A stretch of 64,000 bases of DNA from Fusarium oxysporum f. sp. lycopersici 4287 (lineage: Eukaryota; Ascomycota; Sordariomycetes; Hypocreales; Nectriaceae): NCBI RefSeq assembly GCF_000149955.1, contig NC_030991.1:4396438-4460437 (forward strand), given 5' to 3'. Positions 31,171 to 42,344 of the stretch are shown one piece after another (positions within the stretch are counted from its first letter, which is position 1; each line of letters begins with the position of its first letter). Under the pieces are notes generated by a model. That model ran no database searches, was not told the origin of the DNA, and saw only the letters and a program-made list of their open reading frames with translations. The translations under genes were made by a program, and so were the position numbers.

Positions 31171-34100
31171 ATATTCTCAAACACGAAAGAACGACAGGAA
31201 GCCGATCAGGATCTTCCAGGCCAACGTCGGCAAGATCCCTCCGGCCCACGACTGCGCTCTAGCGCTGGCCGACTCGGAACGATATGACGTTGTGCTCTTG
31301 CAAGAGCCGTGGACGGCTCATACAGAGACCCGCTCTCTAACCAAGACTCACCCTGCATACGACACATTTACGCCGGTCGACATGTGGAACAGCAATGATA
31401 CTCGGCCTAGAGTCATGACATATGTCCGGCGAGACCCCAGACTTCTGGCTGACCAGATCCGGCCCTTTCAGACTCGCGATATCCTTTGGCTCGCGATCAA
31501 CGACATGACGATCGTCAACTTCTATCGTCAGAACGACGAGATGGATGCCTTGAACACGCTGTTGCAATGGTCTGTTCCGGAGCGCTGCCTCGTTGCTGGC
31601 GATTTCAACGCCAGGCATCGTAGTTGGCAGACAGGTCAAACTACGAACCGTGGCAAAGAGATCGCAGGCTGGGCGTTGGAGAATGACCTCGACCTTCTCA
31701 ACACTCTAGATATACCGACAAACCCGTACGGCAACACGATTGATCTGGCCTTCACTAATATGCCACTGGCCGAAGCTACTGTCGAGGACCATCTCGCCAC
31801 GAGCTCTGACCACTTCACACTCAGCTTAACCCTCCCTGACACCAAGCCGGCTCCGATGCAGCCGGGCAAGATTCGGGTGACGACGGAAGACGAGCTCAAA
31901 CGATTCGCCGAGATCGTGGAGCTTGGCGCTACAGGAATCCCTCTCACCGATTCGACCTCCGAAGAGCTAGATGAGCTTGCCTCTGCACTTGTAAATTTAC
32001 TAACATCAGCAGCGAAGGCAGCTGGCTGGCCCGCCCGGAAAGGCGGACGTCCGGCTCCCTGGTGGACGGAGGAGTGCGCCCACGCCGCGGCTGCTTTTCG
32101 AGCCATCAGACGACTCTACCCTATTGGATTCAACCAGGATGTCCAGATGGCCAAGAGAGACTTTCATCGTATAGTCCGTCGGGCTAAAAGACAGTATTGG
32201 CGGAACCTCATCGATAGCTTCTCCAGCAGCAGCGCTGTCTTCAAAGCTGTCCGATGGCTGAAATCGCCAGGCGCTTTTCAGCCTCCACCCTTGCAGGTCG
32301 ACAACGTCGTCTTCGAGACCCAGATGGATAAAGCCAACGCACTCCGACAGGCTACGTTAGAACGACGAACTGCAGACGACGACATTGACAATCCTTGGGC
32401 ATCAATCTCTCCCTCTAGATCGATTGCATTTTCGAACAAAATCTCCTTGGACGAGGCGCAGCATGCCACCATCCACACAGGCAATACATCTCCAGGAGCA
32501 GACAATATCACTGTGAACCTTCTCAAGGCCGCGTGGCACATCATCGGGACACATGTCCGCCGCTTGTTCGAAAGATGCCTCACTATAGGCCACCATCCGA
32601 AGCCGTTCAAGGAAGCAGAAGTAGTCATGATCGCCAAACCCGGACGCCGTGATCTCACGTCGCCTAGGGCCTGGCGACCCGTCTCTCTGCTCTCTTGCCT
32701 CGGTAAGGGACTAGAACGGCTGATCGCACGCCGTCTAGCCTGGGCAGCTGTTTACTTCGGCGTCCTACACCCTCAGCAGGCCGGAGCGCTCCCCAAGAGG
32801 TCGGCGACAGACTTGGTGACCGCCCTGATCCACGACATCGAAGAAGCATTTGCACGCAACAAGGTCGTCACCCTGGTCACGATGGACATACAAGGTGCTT
32901 TCGATACTGTCATGCGCAACAGACTCGTCCTGCGACTTCGTGAACAAGGCTGGCCTGACCATCTAGCCAGATGGGTTGAGTCTTTTATGATGGAACGATC
33001 AGCCCGTGTCAGATATCAAGACACCACCACTCCACTTTCCTCTCTCCAGTGTGGCCTTCCCCAAGGTTCACCGGTATCGCCAATCCTCTTTCTACTCTAT
33101 ACTGAGCCAATCTACCGACTAGGCAACCCCCAGGGCCGCTTCGGATATGCAGACGACACGGCCATCCTGTCCGTAGGCGACACAGTAGACGAGACTACTG
33201 CCATGGCATCCAGCTCTGTTGACGAGATGGTACGCTGGGGTGCGGCAAATGGCATCTCTTTCGACCCGAAGAAAACCGAAGTCATGCACTTCTCCCGCAG
33301 CAAACTCAGGACTGCCCCGGTAGTACACCACGGCGGTGTCGAGAAACATCCTGAATCAGCTCTGCGCTGGCTAGGCATCTGGCTGGACAGCAGGCTATCT
33401 TTCCGACTTCATGTCGAAAAGTGGGCGGCGAAAGCGAAGGCAGTAGCTTATCACCTGCGAGGACTGACCAACACGGTACATGGCCCTCTGCCGAGCGCCG
33501 TGCGAAGTGCTGTCAGAGCATGCGTCGAGCCAGTGCTGCTTCACGGCTCCGAGGCATGGTACCCGGGCAAGACCAGGCCACGGTGGACCCAGCCTACGAA
33601 AGATCTGCCATCAAGTAATCAGCATCTCCTACAGAGAATGAGCAAGGCCATGAACCAGGCCATGCGAGCTATACTTCCTGTCTGGAAGACAACACCTATC
33701 ACCATCCTCCATAGGGAGAGCGGGATCCCGCCAGTCGACCAACTGCTCGAAGCAAGGCGACTTAGGTTCTCCGCACGACTCAAATCGCTGGACGAGGCTC
33801 ATCCTCTGGCGAGCCGAACGCGCCCGCCTACCCAACCTACCTACCACGACCTCATCAAGCGAAGATACCAAACACAGACGGAAAACGTCTTCAGGACGCG
33901 TCTTCGACGCGCAGACGAGCTGCTTGCACCATGCCCGCGGCCGAAGCTCGTACAGCGATGCTTCCAACAAGAAGAAATAGTACCACTACAGACTGCATCA
34001 AAGGAGAAAACAACTAGTGCCTTTCTCTGCTGGCTTCAGTCACTCGGCCCGTTCACTTTGGTGGTATACTCGGATGGCTCTCTATCCTCGGAAGGGGCTG

Positions 34101-34900
34101 CCAGCTACGGCTTCACCATTCATCAGAACAATGTCCCAATCTTTAACGGATCGGGTCGCCTTGGACCCGCTGAGGTCTTCGACGCCGAAGCTGCCGGGGC
34201 ATTGGAAGGCCTCAAGGCTGCTCTGAACCTGCGAGAATCAGCAACACAAAACATTTACATATGCCTAGATAACCTGGCAGCCGCCACGTGCCTACGAGGC
34301 ACACCCTCTGACTCTTCTCAAGACGTCTTTCTTGCGTTCCAGGCTCTGGCGACATCACATCGAGCCATCCAGGTCCGTTGGGTCCCAGGACACTCCGACA
34401 TCCCTGGCAACGAACAGGCCGACAAACTGGCAAAAGCAGCATCATCATTCCCTGAGCCCGAAGGCACTCAACCGACGCTGGCTTACCTACGAAGATTCGC
34501 AAGACAGAAATCGAAAGAAACATTCGAGGCGTGGTGGTCAGCCTCCGCTCCTGAGCAGTACAAGCGACTCAATCTCAAGGCGACCACAAGCTGTCCGCCG
34601 GAGCTCTCGCTCCCGCGCGCAGCCTTGCACCATCTTCTGGCAGCGAGGTCCCTCCACGGGGACTTCGCCGCATACCACGAAAGATTCGACCACGTCGATG
34701 CACGCCTTGTCTGCTCATGTGGGCGACGCAAAGCACCGGATCACATTTTCTATTGCAGAAAGGTACCGCCGCGTCATCGGATGAGGCTGGCACCCTCACC
34801 GAATGCGGTAGTAAACCTTGCAATAGGAAAAGACTTTACCAAATTCATCGATCTGTCCAAGGACAGCGCGTTCTTTGGAAAGATCTGCCCTTTTTATTAG
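31157..34900 (+). CDS. LINE ORF2: endonuclease, reverse transcriptase, RNase H
   Basis: A 1247-aa polyprotein. The N-terminal AP-type endonuclease shows IFQANVGKI, LLQEPW, GDFNARHRSW and SDHFTLSL. The reverse transcriptase has PGRRDLTSPRAWRPVSLL, the finger motif GLPQGSPVSPILF and the catalytic FGYADD with Asp666/Asp667. The RNase H domain has SDGS at Asp973, an acidic DAEAAGALEGL motif, LDNLAAA, and GHSDIPGNEQADKLAK. The C-terminus has a CSCGRRK...H..YC finger. The protein nicks the target and copies the RNA at the nick. The ATG at 31157 overlaps the end of ORF1 (ATGGCCAGGAATAG), which suggests reinitiation or coupled translation. Its domain order fits the Tad1 group. Confidence 0.95.
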   Translation: MARNRYSQTRKNDRKPIRIFQANVGKIPPAHDCALALADSERYDVVLLQEPWTAHTETRSLTKTHPAYDTFTPVDMWNSNDTRPRVMTYVRRDPRLLADQIRPFQTRDILWLAINDMTIVNFYRQNDEMDALNTLLQWSVPERCLVAGDFNARHRSWQTGQTTNRGKEIAGWALENDLDLLNTLDIPTNPYGNTIDLAFTNMPLAEATVEDHLATSSDHFTLSLTLPDTKPAPMQPGKIRVTTEDELKRFAEIVELGATGIPLTDSTSEELDELASALVNLLTSAAKAAGWPARKGGRPAPWWTEECAHAAAAFRAIRRLYPIGFNQDVQMAKRDFHRIVRRAKRQYWRNLIDSFSSSSAVFKAVRWLKSPGAFQPPPLQVDNVVFETQMDKANALRQATLERRTADDDIDNPWASISPSRSIAFSNKISLDEAQHATIHTGNTSPGADNITVNLLKAAWHIIGTHVRRLFERCLTIGHHPKPFKEAEVVMIAKPGRRDLTSPRAWRPVSLLSCLGKGLERLIARRLAWAAVYFGVLHPQQAGALPKRSATDLVTALIHDIEEAFARNKVVTLVTMDIQGAFDTVMRNRLVLRLREQGWPDHLARWVESFMMERSARVRYQDTTTPLSSLQCGLPQGSPVSPILFLLYTEPIYRLGNPQGRFGYADDTAILSVGDTVDETTAMASSSVDEMVRWGAANGISFDPKKTEVMHFSRSKLRTAPVVHHGGVEKHPESALRWLGIWLDSRLSFRLHVEKWAAKAKAVAYHLRGLTNTVHGPLPSAVRSAVRACVEPVLLHGSEAWYPGKTRPRWTQPTKDLPSSNQHLLQRMSKAMNQAMRAILPVWKTTPITILHRESGIPPVDQLLEARRLRFSARLKSLDEAHPLASRTRPPTQPTYHDLIKRRYQTQTENVFRTRLRRADELLAPCPRPKLVQRCFQQEEIVPLQTASKEKTTSAFLCWLQSLGPFTLVVYSDGSLSSEGAASYGFTIHQNNVPIFNGSGRLGPAEVFDAEAAGALEGLKAALNLRESATQNIYICLDNLAAATCLRGTPSDSSQDVFLAFQALATSHRAIQVRWVPGHSDIPGNEQADKLAKAASSFPEPEGTQPTLAYLRRFARQKSKETFEAWWSASAPEQYKRLNLKATTSCPPELSLPRAALHHLLAARSLHGDFAAYHERFDHVDARLVCSCGRRKAPDHIFYCRKVPPRHRMRLAPSPNAVVNLAIGKDFTKFIDLSKDSAFFGKICPFY

Positions 34901-35412
34901 GCGACAACGACTAGAGAAGCACTTGCATCTCTATTTCTCTCCTTATTTTCAACACGTTTCTTTTGCTAACTTTTCTCTTTCTTATGTGCTCACGGCTAGA
35001 TGGAGGGCGCCGACACGCCCTCCATCCGGCCGCGATTACTCGGAGGCAGCCCTGCGACAACCGTGTCTAGAGGCTCACGATCGCCTGGCAACAGGCTTAC
35101 CTTGCGGTTTTCGTTTATCAGCCGCGCTTGATCATCCCGCTGACGGGTAGCAAGCTTGATAGAATGCGCCATTTGTGCCGTTGATATGCTGGATAGAGTG
35201 CGGTCTACGGACGCGTTTGCAGAAATTGGATTCTGATGGAAGACTAATTTCGCGCGGCGAATGACTAATCCTTTATAGCCAATAGTAACTCTGTAAATAG
35301 CGTGTAGATAGATTCTGATTTCTCTAGCTCAGCACGTCCTGTGCCCCAGTAGGGGACTTTCGGGGCCTACGGGCCCCCCGGACGAAAAATATACATAACA
35401 TAACATAACATA
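34901..35412 (+). other. LINE 3' untranslated region and (ACATA)n tail
   Basis: About 510 non-coding bases end in ATACATAACATAACATAACA directly before the right target duplication. A GC-rich patch with GGGGCCTACGGGCCCCCCGG at 35353-35380 could fold into a hairpin near the end. Confidence 0.6.
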
Positions 35413-37504
35413 GAGTCACAGAATGGCCCCGCTTCCTAGAGCCCCACAAACAAGAACTGATGCAGGTTGCCGCTCTGGTTTCACTTCCGAACCTAGCCAC
35501 GTCGTATGAGCTAGGCTCCCCAGGCAGTCCTGAAACTTTACTGTCTATTCTTCTCGACTCTCTCTCACGTGTGATCACCCGATCACGGATCTCGCTCCAG
35601 AATGGCATGTTAAATGCTTTCGATCAACATCGACTCAACTCATTCATCGCTGGTCGCTCGTCCCGGAAGCCACTAATCCACAACCTAAGAGAAGACAAAA
35701 AAATACAGCCGCGTCCTTCAGCATTTAATGTGCTATCTTTTTCGACTAGCATGGTTAAAGAGGGGTCCAAAATTACACTACCGGCTTACTGAAGGACAGG
35801 CTGTAGCGATGATGGACGCCGTTCACACAGCGTCAGAAATGAGTGCCACCAGCGGCGATGGACGGAATCCCGATCAATCTGAGGAACTCCGCAAGAGACT
35901 GGACGATAAATGCCTTATTCTAATGGTTTCGCTACTAGATCACAAGTTATATGGCGATGTTTATGATAGCATTGTTGTCAGCTTTCTGGCAGTAATGGGA
36001 ATCCGTCAAGATGTGACATCCAGCAATGCGCAGAAATTGTCAGAGGCTGCTGAGTTTACTCCGAAGTTATCAGCGCTCATCAAGATGGGCCAGCTTCTTG
36101 TTGCCGAGAGGGCGCTTCTCGCGGTCGAACTCGACGAAGCAGACTTCCCGGCTTCCGCAGTAGAAGAAATGCAAGACAGGTTTATGACAAAAGACGCGAG
36201 GTCGCCGATAAGCTGGTCACTAAAGCTTCGCGCATACGGCTTTGCCGTAAAAGATAACACGACAAGCCTTGGCTACATCATGTGGTCAGACGACGACGAG
36301 ATTCTGAGCTACAAAAAAATGCACTTCTCGATGACTGGACTTCGTGACCTGGTTTCTGCAGAAGTAGAAGCGGCGCAGAACCAGTTAGCAGATTTACTCT
36401 TGGTGCCATCTGACACAGAGAGAAAGCATATGGTGCCCCAGTTTAGCCTGCGATCAGTCGTGGATGATCCGTCGGAAGGGGCCCCAGGTTGGAACTTCAC
36501 TTGCCATCCCCAGAACGAGGTCTTGCATGGCCATCGGAGGTGGATATTTGACCGTATACTCAAAGAAGCTTTCCTTCGACGGGACTTCTTCGAGAATGAA
36601 TCAACTGGTAAATGGAGGTTGCAAACTGTAGGCCGATACTTATCTACAGCCAACGCATTCCTCGAGCGGTTGCTACTTCTTGTGCATATTACAGGGGGTC
36701 AGCCAGCACGTGGGACGGAACTACTTTGTATTCAGCACTCTAACCCTAGAGACGGGTCGGGAGGCCGTCAAAATATCTTCGTTGAAAATGGCCTTGTTAG
36801 CTTCGTGACATATTATCATAAGGGATATAGCGTCACTGGTACAACCAAGATCATACATCGATACCTACCGAGCGACGTTGGGGAACTTCTTTTATACTAT
36901 GTTTGGCTCATCGTCCCATTTCTCAGCCAGCTTTCTCAGCTAGTTCAGATTCCTGGCTTCAAGCAAGGATCCACGCCATACTTGTGGGGCGAGTTTTCCA
37001 TCGCAATTGTTGCCATCAGGGAATACAAAAGTGCAGACCCTGCCTTACCTGCAAGCGAACGATAAGGAAGCTCGTAAAGAAAGAAAGAAGGCTTCTCGCA
37101 TATTTCAGAAATTGACAACTGAGAAAGCAGAAACTGATTCAGTAACAGCTGGTGTCTCAGACGGTCCGTGGTCAGCTACACGACTTAGTGTTACGCTGAG
37201 CCGCACTTTCAAGCTCAGTTTTGGAACAGAAACCAACATCCAGATGTGGCGCCACGCAGCTATTGCGATCTCACGTCGGCATTTGCAGCAAGCTAAATTC
37301 AAGAGGGTCTTTATTGAGGCGGTTTCATGGGCTTGGAACGATGAGATGGCGGCTCACTCGACTAAGATAGCCGGGCTGACATATGCGGGGGGGCTAGAAG
37401 AAGCACCCGGGCATATTGCTGGTGCAAATGCCGAGTACCGGCGAATTAGTCGTGAATGGCATGCATGGCTTGGTTTTGGGGGGTTTAGGAATTCTGCTAT
37501 CTAG

Positions 37505-37747
37505 CTGCCTCTACTAGGATGTGCGGAGACAATTCTGGCGAAAGATATGTCTAATTTCATCCAGGTCAAATTTCACTTGAACTTCCAATGTAGAACAAAG
37601 GGATTCAGGAAAAGCATTAATGCTGTATAATAGTTAATAAATTTGAAAGGTCAATGTAATATTTTAATATTTTCTAATTTATTTGTAGTAAAGTATTTTA
37701 TATATAATCTAGAGTTTTGGCTTCTCTGCTGCCTCTCTTGCCAGATT
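37505..37747. other. AT-rich spacer between two recombinase-type genes
   Basis: Strongly AT-rich (TAATATTTTAATATTTTC type) non-coding segment. It holds the 3' flank of the first gene and the 5' flank of the second. The CCCTACTCTTC terminus is not present here. Confidence 0.4.
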
Positions 37748-38847
37748 ATGGTAACCCAGAAACAAATTAGGATATATCTTCGCAGTGCTCCGCATAATCT
37801 CAACATTCAGGAGATCAGGCTTGCGCAAGAGTGGGCATCTAAGCATGATGTCTTTGAGGGTCAGCTAGAGGCTAACGTTAATTTACCACCCAGGCCCGAT
37901 GATGCACCGCCAATTACAGCTTTAGGTCCGCCAGGCACAGGAGGTATTCGGTGTGAGTTTATCCCAGAGCGAAGCACGTCGTCTCGGTCCAATTGCCCAT
38001 ATGTGGGCACAGAGTTGAGGCGGATTCGAGAACATCTCAGGGTTAAGCATAATTGGGACATGGAACTTAAAGGTGGACGTCGCTCAGCTGCTATGACAGA
38101 TGAAGAAAGGAGCAACAGTCCGTGGAGAACAGGAGTCTGTTATCAACGACTATTCTCTAGTGGGCCGGGAAGCGAGCTATTTGAGGTGGGCAAGAGGACT
38201 GAATCTCGAGCAATTAAGGGCTCAAGATAACGAGTCACAAGCCGCACTCCAGAGGGCCATTGATGCATTCCAGAGCAAGGGTAAAGATATTCGAAGTCGA
38301 GAAGCAGAGCGTATTGATGAGGAGAATGACTTTACTGCGCCGAATCCGTGGCTTCGTCGGCTTGGTTCTGCTGTCCACTTAAAGGAATTTAGTGGGAAAA
38401 AGGGCTTCTTGAGGGGCTTGATCGCTATGGAATACGAAGTGGATCCGGATGACCCAGAAAAGTCAGACGACGCTCAACTACGGTTCATACACGTCGCATT
38501 CGATCGGTTGGTTAACCATGCCAAGGCTGTCATTACTCCAGATATTCTATCTTGGAACGCTCTATTTGAGGTCAATCGCAAAGAATTGATGAAAGAGAGG
38601 ACAAAGCCATTCCATTTACGGTTTAAGCTCGAAACACAGAGGAGATATGCACTTGTGGTCAAGCAGCTACTCGCTTACATCGTTCAATGCATATCTTTCG
38701 ATGATAAGGCGGATCGGCCACAGGCAACAGAGCGCTTACAATGCCATGATGGAACATGCAGATGACTTGACCGACGCTTGGAAAGAACACGGGGATGACC
38801 CGGAAGCATCCGAGGTTGTCAGGCTTCTTGATCTGCTAGAGACCACC
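37748..38847 (+). pseudogene. Second OrsD-type zinc-finger/recombinase gene, N-terminal part only
   Basis: Starts MVTQKQIRIYLRSAPHNLNI and has one finger-like unit (CPYVGTELRRIREHLRVKH), then the PWLRRLGSAVHL motif equivalent to QWLRVTEWPRFL in the copy upstream, and a T..RYALVVKQLLAYIVQC motif. The frame changes near 38190-38225 and again near 38735, after which it ends in EASEVVRLLDLLETT. The recombinase core is missing because an unrelated repeat begins at 38848. The N-terminal sequence differs from the first copy, so it is a different member of the family, placed head to tail. Confidence 0.6.
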
Positions 38848-38960
38848 TAGTCCTACATACCAAAATCAACTTTAGTAGAGTTGATTATTTCGTCCCACTT
38901 TGCAGGGGGGTAGAGTTAAATCTATAATTAGCCATGAAGCTTGCCATCTAGTGAGGCGCA
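38848..38960 (+). repeat. TAGTCCTACATACC repeat, copy 1
   Basis: Begins TAGTCCTACATACCAAAATC and contains the small inverted repeat TCAACTTTAGTAGAGTTGA and a GGGGTAGAGTT motif. It matches the repeat at the right end of the window (63714 on), with about 90 bases fewer in the middle. It truncates the gene to its left. Confidence 0.7.
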
Positions 38961-40075
38961 TCATAGGTGAGGAACGCCAGTACGCGTTGCGTAAGGTAAG
39001 AGCTCGTTATAATTAGCGTTTAGGGAGGCGCACTGAAGCCGGATGGACTAAAGTGTCGAGAGTGCGGCACCATTCTGCGTCAGGTTCGGAAGATTCGGGC
39101 TCATTGTGCATGAATGGATTAACCCAAGATGTAAAAGAAGGCCATCGACGGGATGCCCAATGCCTCCTGCTGAATTACCAAACATTCTTGTTGGTCGCAT
39201 GTAAACCAAAGTGAGCGGAACTTCCCACTCCCAGGCCATCACATGTCAGTAACATCTGCTTGTAGGGAAGTACACCCCACCTGCCAGCTGAGCAGCCAGA
39301 ATCTATGGCTTGAATTATTAAAACCGTAATAGCAGTTTGAGCCCGCAGTTTAAAGGCAGTCCAATTGAATTTGCAGTCTTCAAGGCTATCCCTGCAAGTG
39401 TTGACACGACGGGGCATCATAACACGAGAAGACTTGTGGTTCGGCTTCACGTGGAGGCTAAAGGTGGGCTGGCTGAATTTCTTTTACACACTTCTGAATC
39501 TTACTGGTCTTGAGAGTTTACGTGCATTACAGTCACATTAGGAAGGGAGCTTGGCATTCGATGGAGTCCTACTGTTGGAGGGGTAACGAGGCCCTCAACA
39601 GGTTCTATGTTCGTAACCTACTTCTGTATCAATACCTCAATACCCTGGAAATCTTCATCTTATGGCAAACCAGTTGCAGCAAAGGCATAAGATACGGGAA
39701 TATAGTTCATTACCCTAAATATGTCTAATGATCACCAACAGCGTCAGACACGGCTCATCGTGGATGGAGATTGGGACAACGAGGCTGGCTGAGATAACGG
39801 TGGCGCTGTAATCTGACTCTGCTACAGGTCTCAAGCTCGAGGAGTGTGCACCAAATCAATGTTACACTTGAGATTAGAGATGTAAGTCGGAATCGCCGTG
39901 GAGACTGGGCGCCTCGACACTAACTCGTGTCTTTAAGCACTCCAGAAAAGTATAAAATTAGTTGTCACTCGCGTCTTAAGCCTGCCCACTAAACATTTTA
40001 ACCAAGACTTCTGCCAATTGCGCATTTGGCGTCTTTCAGAGAGCAATCATAGTCCAAATTCCGGGTTTTGAGGGG
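38961..40075. other. Intergenic, no gene recognised
   Basis: Only short unsupported ORFs. The last 150 bases before 40076 are the likely promoter of the oxidoreductase relic. Confidence 0.4.
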
Positions 40076-41750
40076 ATGCAATACTCCCGCGATGGCACTC
40101 AAGCTGAGAAACAGGACTACGCCTACTTCAACCAGCAATATGCAACCTCAACTTACCAGGTTGATCACAATATGTACCCAGATCTCATCGTTCAGCCGAA
40201 AGGAGACGAAGACGTCATCAAGGATGTAATTTGGGCCAGAGAGAACAAAGTCGCTATTGCTGTTAAGAGTTGGCGCGTCGTCTACCAGTGGCAAGAACAT
40301 TCAGATGGACCTTAGCAACACGTACAAGGACTTGATGGTTCTGAATCCCCATGACCCCATTGACCAAGATAGAGCCTTGGTGTACGTTGGCGTCAGCAAT
40401 CAACTCAAAGAGCTCAACACATATATCAAGCACAATCAACTGTTTGTCCCCCACGGAGATTGCGCTTACGTATGTGTGGGTGGGCATGGTCAAACTGGTG
40501 GTTATGGCCAGCTTGGCCGTGGCTTTGGCCTTTTTGGCGACCACATCAGAACCATTCGTATGGTCTGTCACGACGGTGTCATTCGAGACATCTCTAAAGA
40601 GAACGACTTCGAGCTTTTCTATGCCATACTCGGGGGCAGTCCAGGTAATTTTGGTATCATCTCACACTATACCGTCGAGGTGTATCAGGCCAAGAGCTAC
40701 ATGGGGACTATTGCCGGCCCAAACGGATTCAAGGGACCACATGGCATCAAAGGGTTCTGGATCTACTCCCCCAAAGTCCTCAACAAGCTGCTTACCGCCG
40801 TCGCACAAATGGCCGACAATGCCAAGGTCCCGCGAGGCTTTGACCTCACTGTTAACGTCCTCAGCACCGACTTTCCCATCGCGATGCTATTTCCCACATT
40901 GAATAATGCTAATCTTTGGGAACACATTCAAAACAAGATCAAGAACGCCCTTGCGGATGAATTTCTTGAGTGGCTTAATGGTCGCTTCCCCGCCGTCATC
41001 ATAGTTAATGCGCAATGGTGCCCTACCAGCAAGAAGGATAAGTATGACGAGAGTGTTGATCAATGGTTCAACAAGTTCCGGGCCCTCAAGAGTTTCTTCA
41101 AAAATGAGACTCTCCTCATCGACGAGTTCGAAGAGGACATGTCTCGAATGACTGGAAGATGGATCCTCCCCAGGCGGCGAGAGTTTGATCTCCCTTATGT
41201 CAAGCGCACCTACTCTACCAACTCGAAATCTCTCGAAAAGGACGGCTGGGTCGACTCGGTCATTGATCGCAGCGACTTGATCTATAACCCGCGCCAGTTA
41301 CTCGATAATAACCCAGGGGATAAGGAGTACGAGGTCTACACCTATTGCAAGCTTGTAACGCAGATCCAATGCTTTGGAGGCGCCAATTCGCACTTCTATC
41401 TAAACAAAGATAACGGCACTTCCTACAGCTGGAGGGATGCATCGGTTGTCCAGACGCTGGACTGTTTTCATGAACTGGGTGACAGGTATAAAGAATATGC
41501 CGAAAAGTGGCAGGCCAAGAATGACTCTATTATGGTTGGTCCCTCGAGCCCATTTAGTAAGCAGGACAGACGTTTGCTCTGGGGCTCTTATGGTGACTGG
41601 GACTTGGGGAAGCCGGAGGTTTGGGAATATTATTATGAGGATGCGGATAAGTACCAGAAATTGGGTAGAGCAAGGGGTAAAGCTGATCCTAACGGCACCT
41701 TCACTGCAAACCTATTTGCTGTTTCGGCCATTGAAACAAAGGGCGTTTAA
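40076..41750 (+). pseudogene. FAD-linked oxidoreductase (BBE/VAO type) with a lesion in the FAD site
   Basis: Frame 1 from 40076 encodes the start of the FAD-binding domain (YPDLIVQPKGDEDVIKDVIW, AIAVKS). Around 40266-40275 the frame changes, and the rest to 41750 continues GASSTSGKNIQMDLS, GGHGQTGGYGQLGRGFGLFG and a BBE-like C-terminus (PEVWEYYYEDADKYQKLG). In this family the motif between AVKS and GASSTSG contains the Gly-Gly-His that covalently holds FAD; here it is missing and replaced by TTGG. No GT-AG intron fits. I read this as a deletion plus frameshift, so the enzyme would be inactive. The remaining frame has no stop, so the lesion is recent. Substrate unknown. Confidence 0.78.
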
Positions 41751-42344
41751 ACTACAGATTACTTTATTGAGGGGCATATAATAGCTGGCCGTGTATCCCA
41801 TCGGATTATCCTTAACCTCTATGACTTGCAAGTGCAATTGGTGGGATGTAGTATTGAGATGCCATAATGATGCAATATGAATCAGTTCTGAGAAAACTGA
41901 AGAGCCACCCAATGTTGTTGAGAGGTATTTTATTAACTAAGATTCACTATTTACTAAGACTTCATACTCATCTTACATATGATAAAGGATATTACGGTGG
42001 CTTAAGCATGGTTCTAGGGAGCCTATAGATACGAGTCACACTGGAGTCCATGAGAGCGACTAACCCTGCCGTGCCAGGAGGGGCATGCAGGTAAGATGTC
42101 GTATTCATCTTGTCATACCATGAAAGATGCTATCAGTGGCTTAAGATTATTGTGCCACCACTATTTGCAGCCATGGCACCATTCCCCTGCCCTTGAGCTG
42201 AAACCTTTGCGCTATCATCAATCATATGACATGTGAACCTAAGGAGACGCATGTAAACCAAATGCTATATTTCCCAGGACTCCCGCGAGTTTCCTCCTGT
42301 TACCTAGACCATTTGTGTCGTGTCCTTCGCCCTATCTTGTTAAT
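41751..42344. other. Intergenic
   Basis: About 590 bases with nothing recognised except the likely promoter of the following gene; a C/T-rich stretch lies at 42290-42340. Confidence 0.4.

Larger units (their letters stand above)
29401..35412 (+). mobile_element. Full-length Tad-like LINE (6012 bp)
   Basis: Flanked by an exact 13 bp target duplication, GAGTCACAGAATG, at 29388-29400 and 35413-35425. Two overlapping ORFs fill it. It ends in a short (ACATA)n tail at 35391-35412. It is inserted in sense orientation in exon 2 of the zinc-finger/recombinase gene. No disabling mutation is seen in either ORF, so it may be retrotransposition-competent. Confidence 0.92.
28670..37504 (+). pseudogene. 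OrsD-type zinc-finger / tyrosine-recombinase protein, split by a LINE
   Basis: Exon 1 (28670-29295) has two C2H2-like fingers (CKQCG...HIRRHH; CLLCQD...HLKKVH), as in the OrsD/DUF3505 family. A 72 nt intron (29296-29367) leads to QHQSQWLRVTEWPRFLEP, whose codons are split by the LINE at 29401 and resume at 35426. An A7 run at 35697-35703 shifts the frame by one. The rest of the core follows: an Arg box (TGGQPARGTELL, Arg codon 36709), HKGY, then, after another shift near 37050, MWRHAAIAISRRHL (Arg codon 37250) and HSTKIAGLTYAGG (Tyr codon 37382). The R...K...RH...H...Y order is that of tyrosine recombinases, so I infer a Crypton-like mobile element. OrsD-type fingers are a family assignment; the recombinase assignment is by motif only. 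Three lesions make it inactive as it stands. Confidence 0.7.

Noticed and set aside
32278..33970. Several minus-strand ORFs over LINE ORF2
   Set aside because: They are shadows of the reverse-transcriptase frame in GC-rich sequence with no domains of their own.
40257..40315. Splicing to rescue the FAD oxidoreductase
   Set aside because: No GT-AG pair of workable length restores the lost motif; the missing bases are absent, not hidden.
42315..42344. Upstream start of the alpha/beta hydrolase
   Set aside because: The codon is GTG; the first ATG in frame is at 42345.
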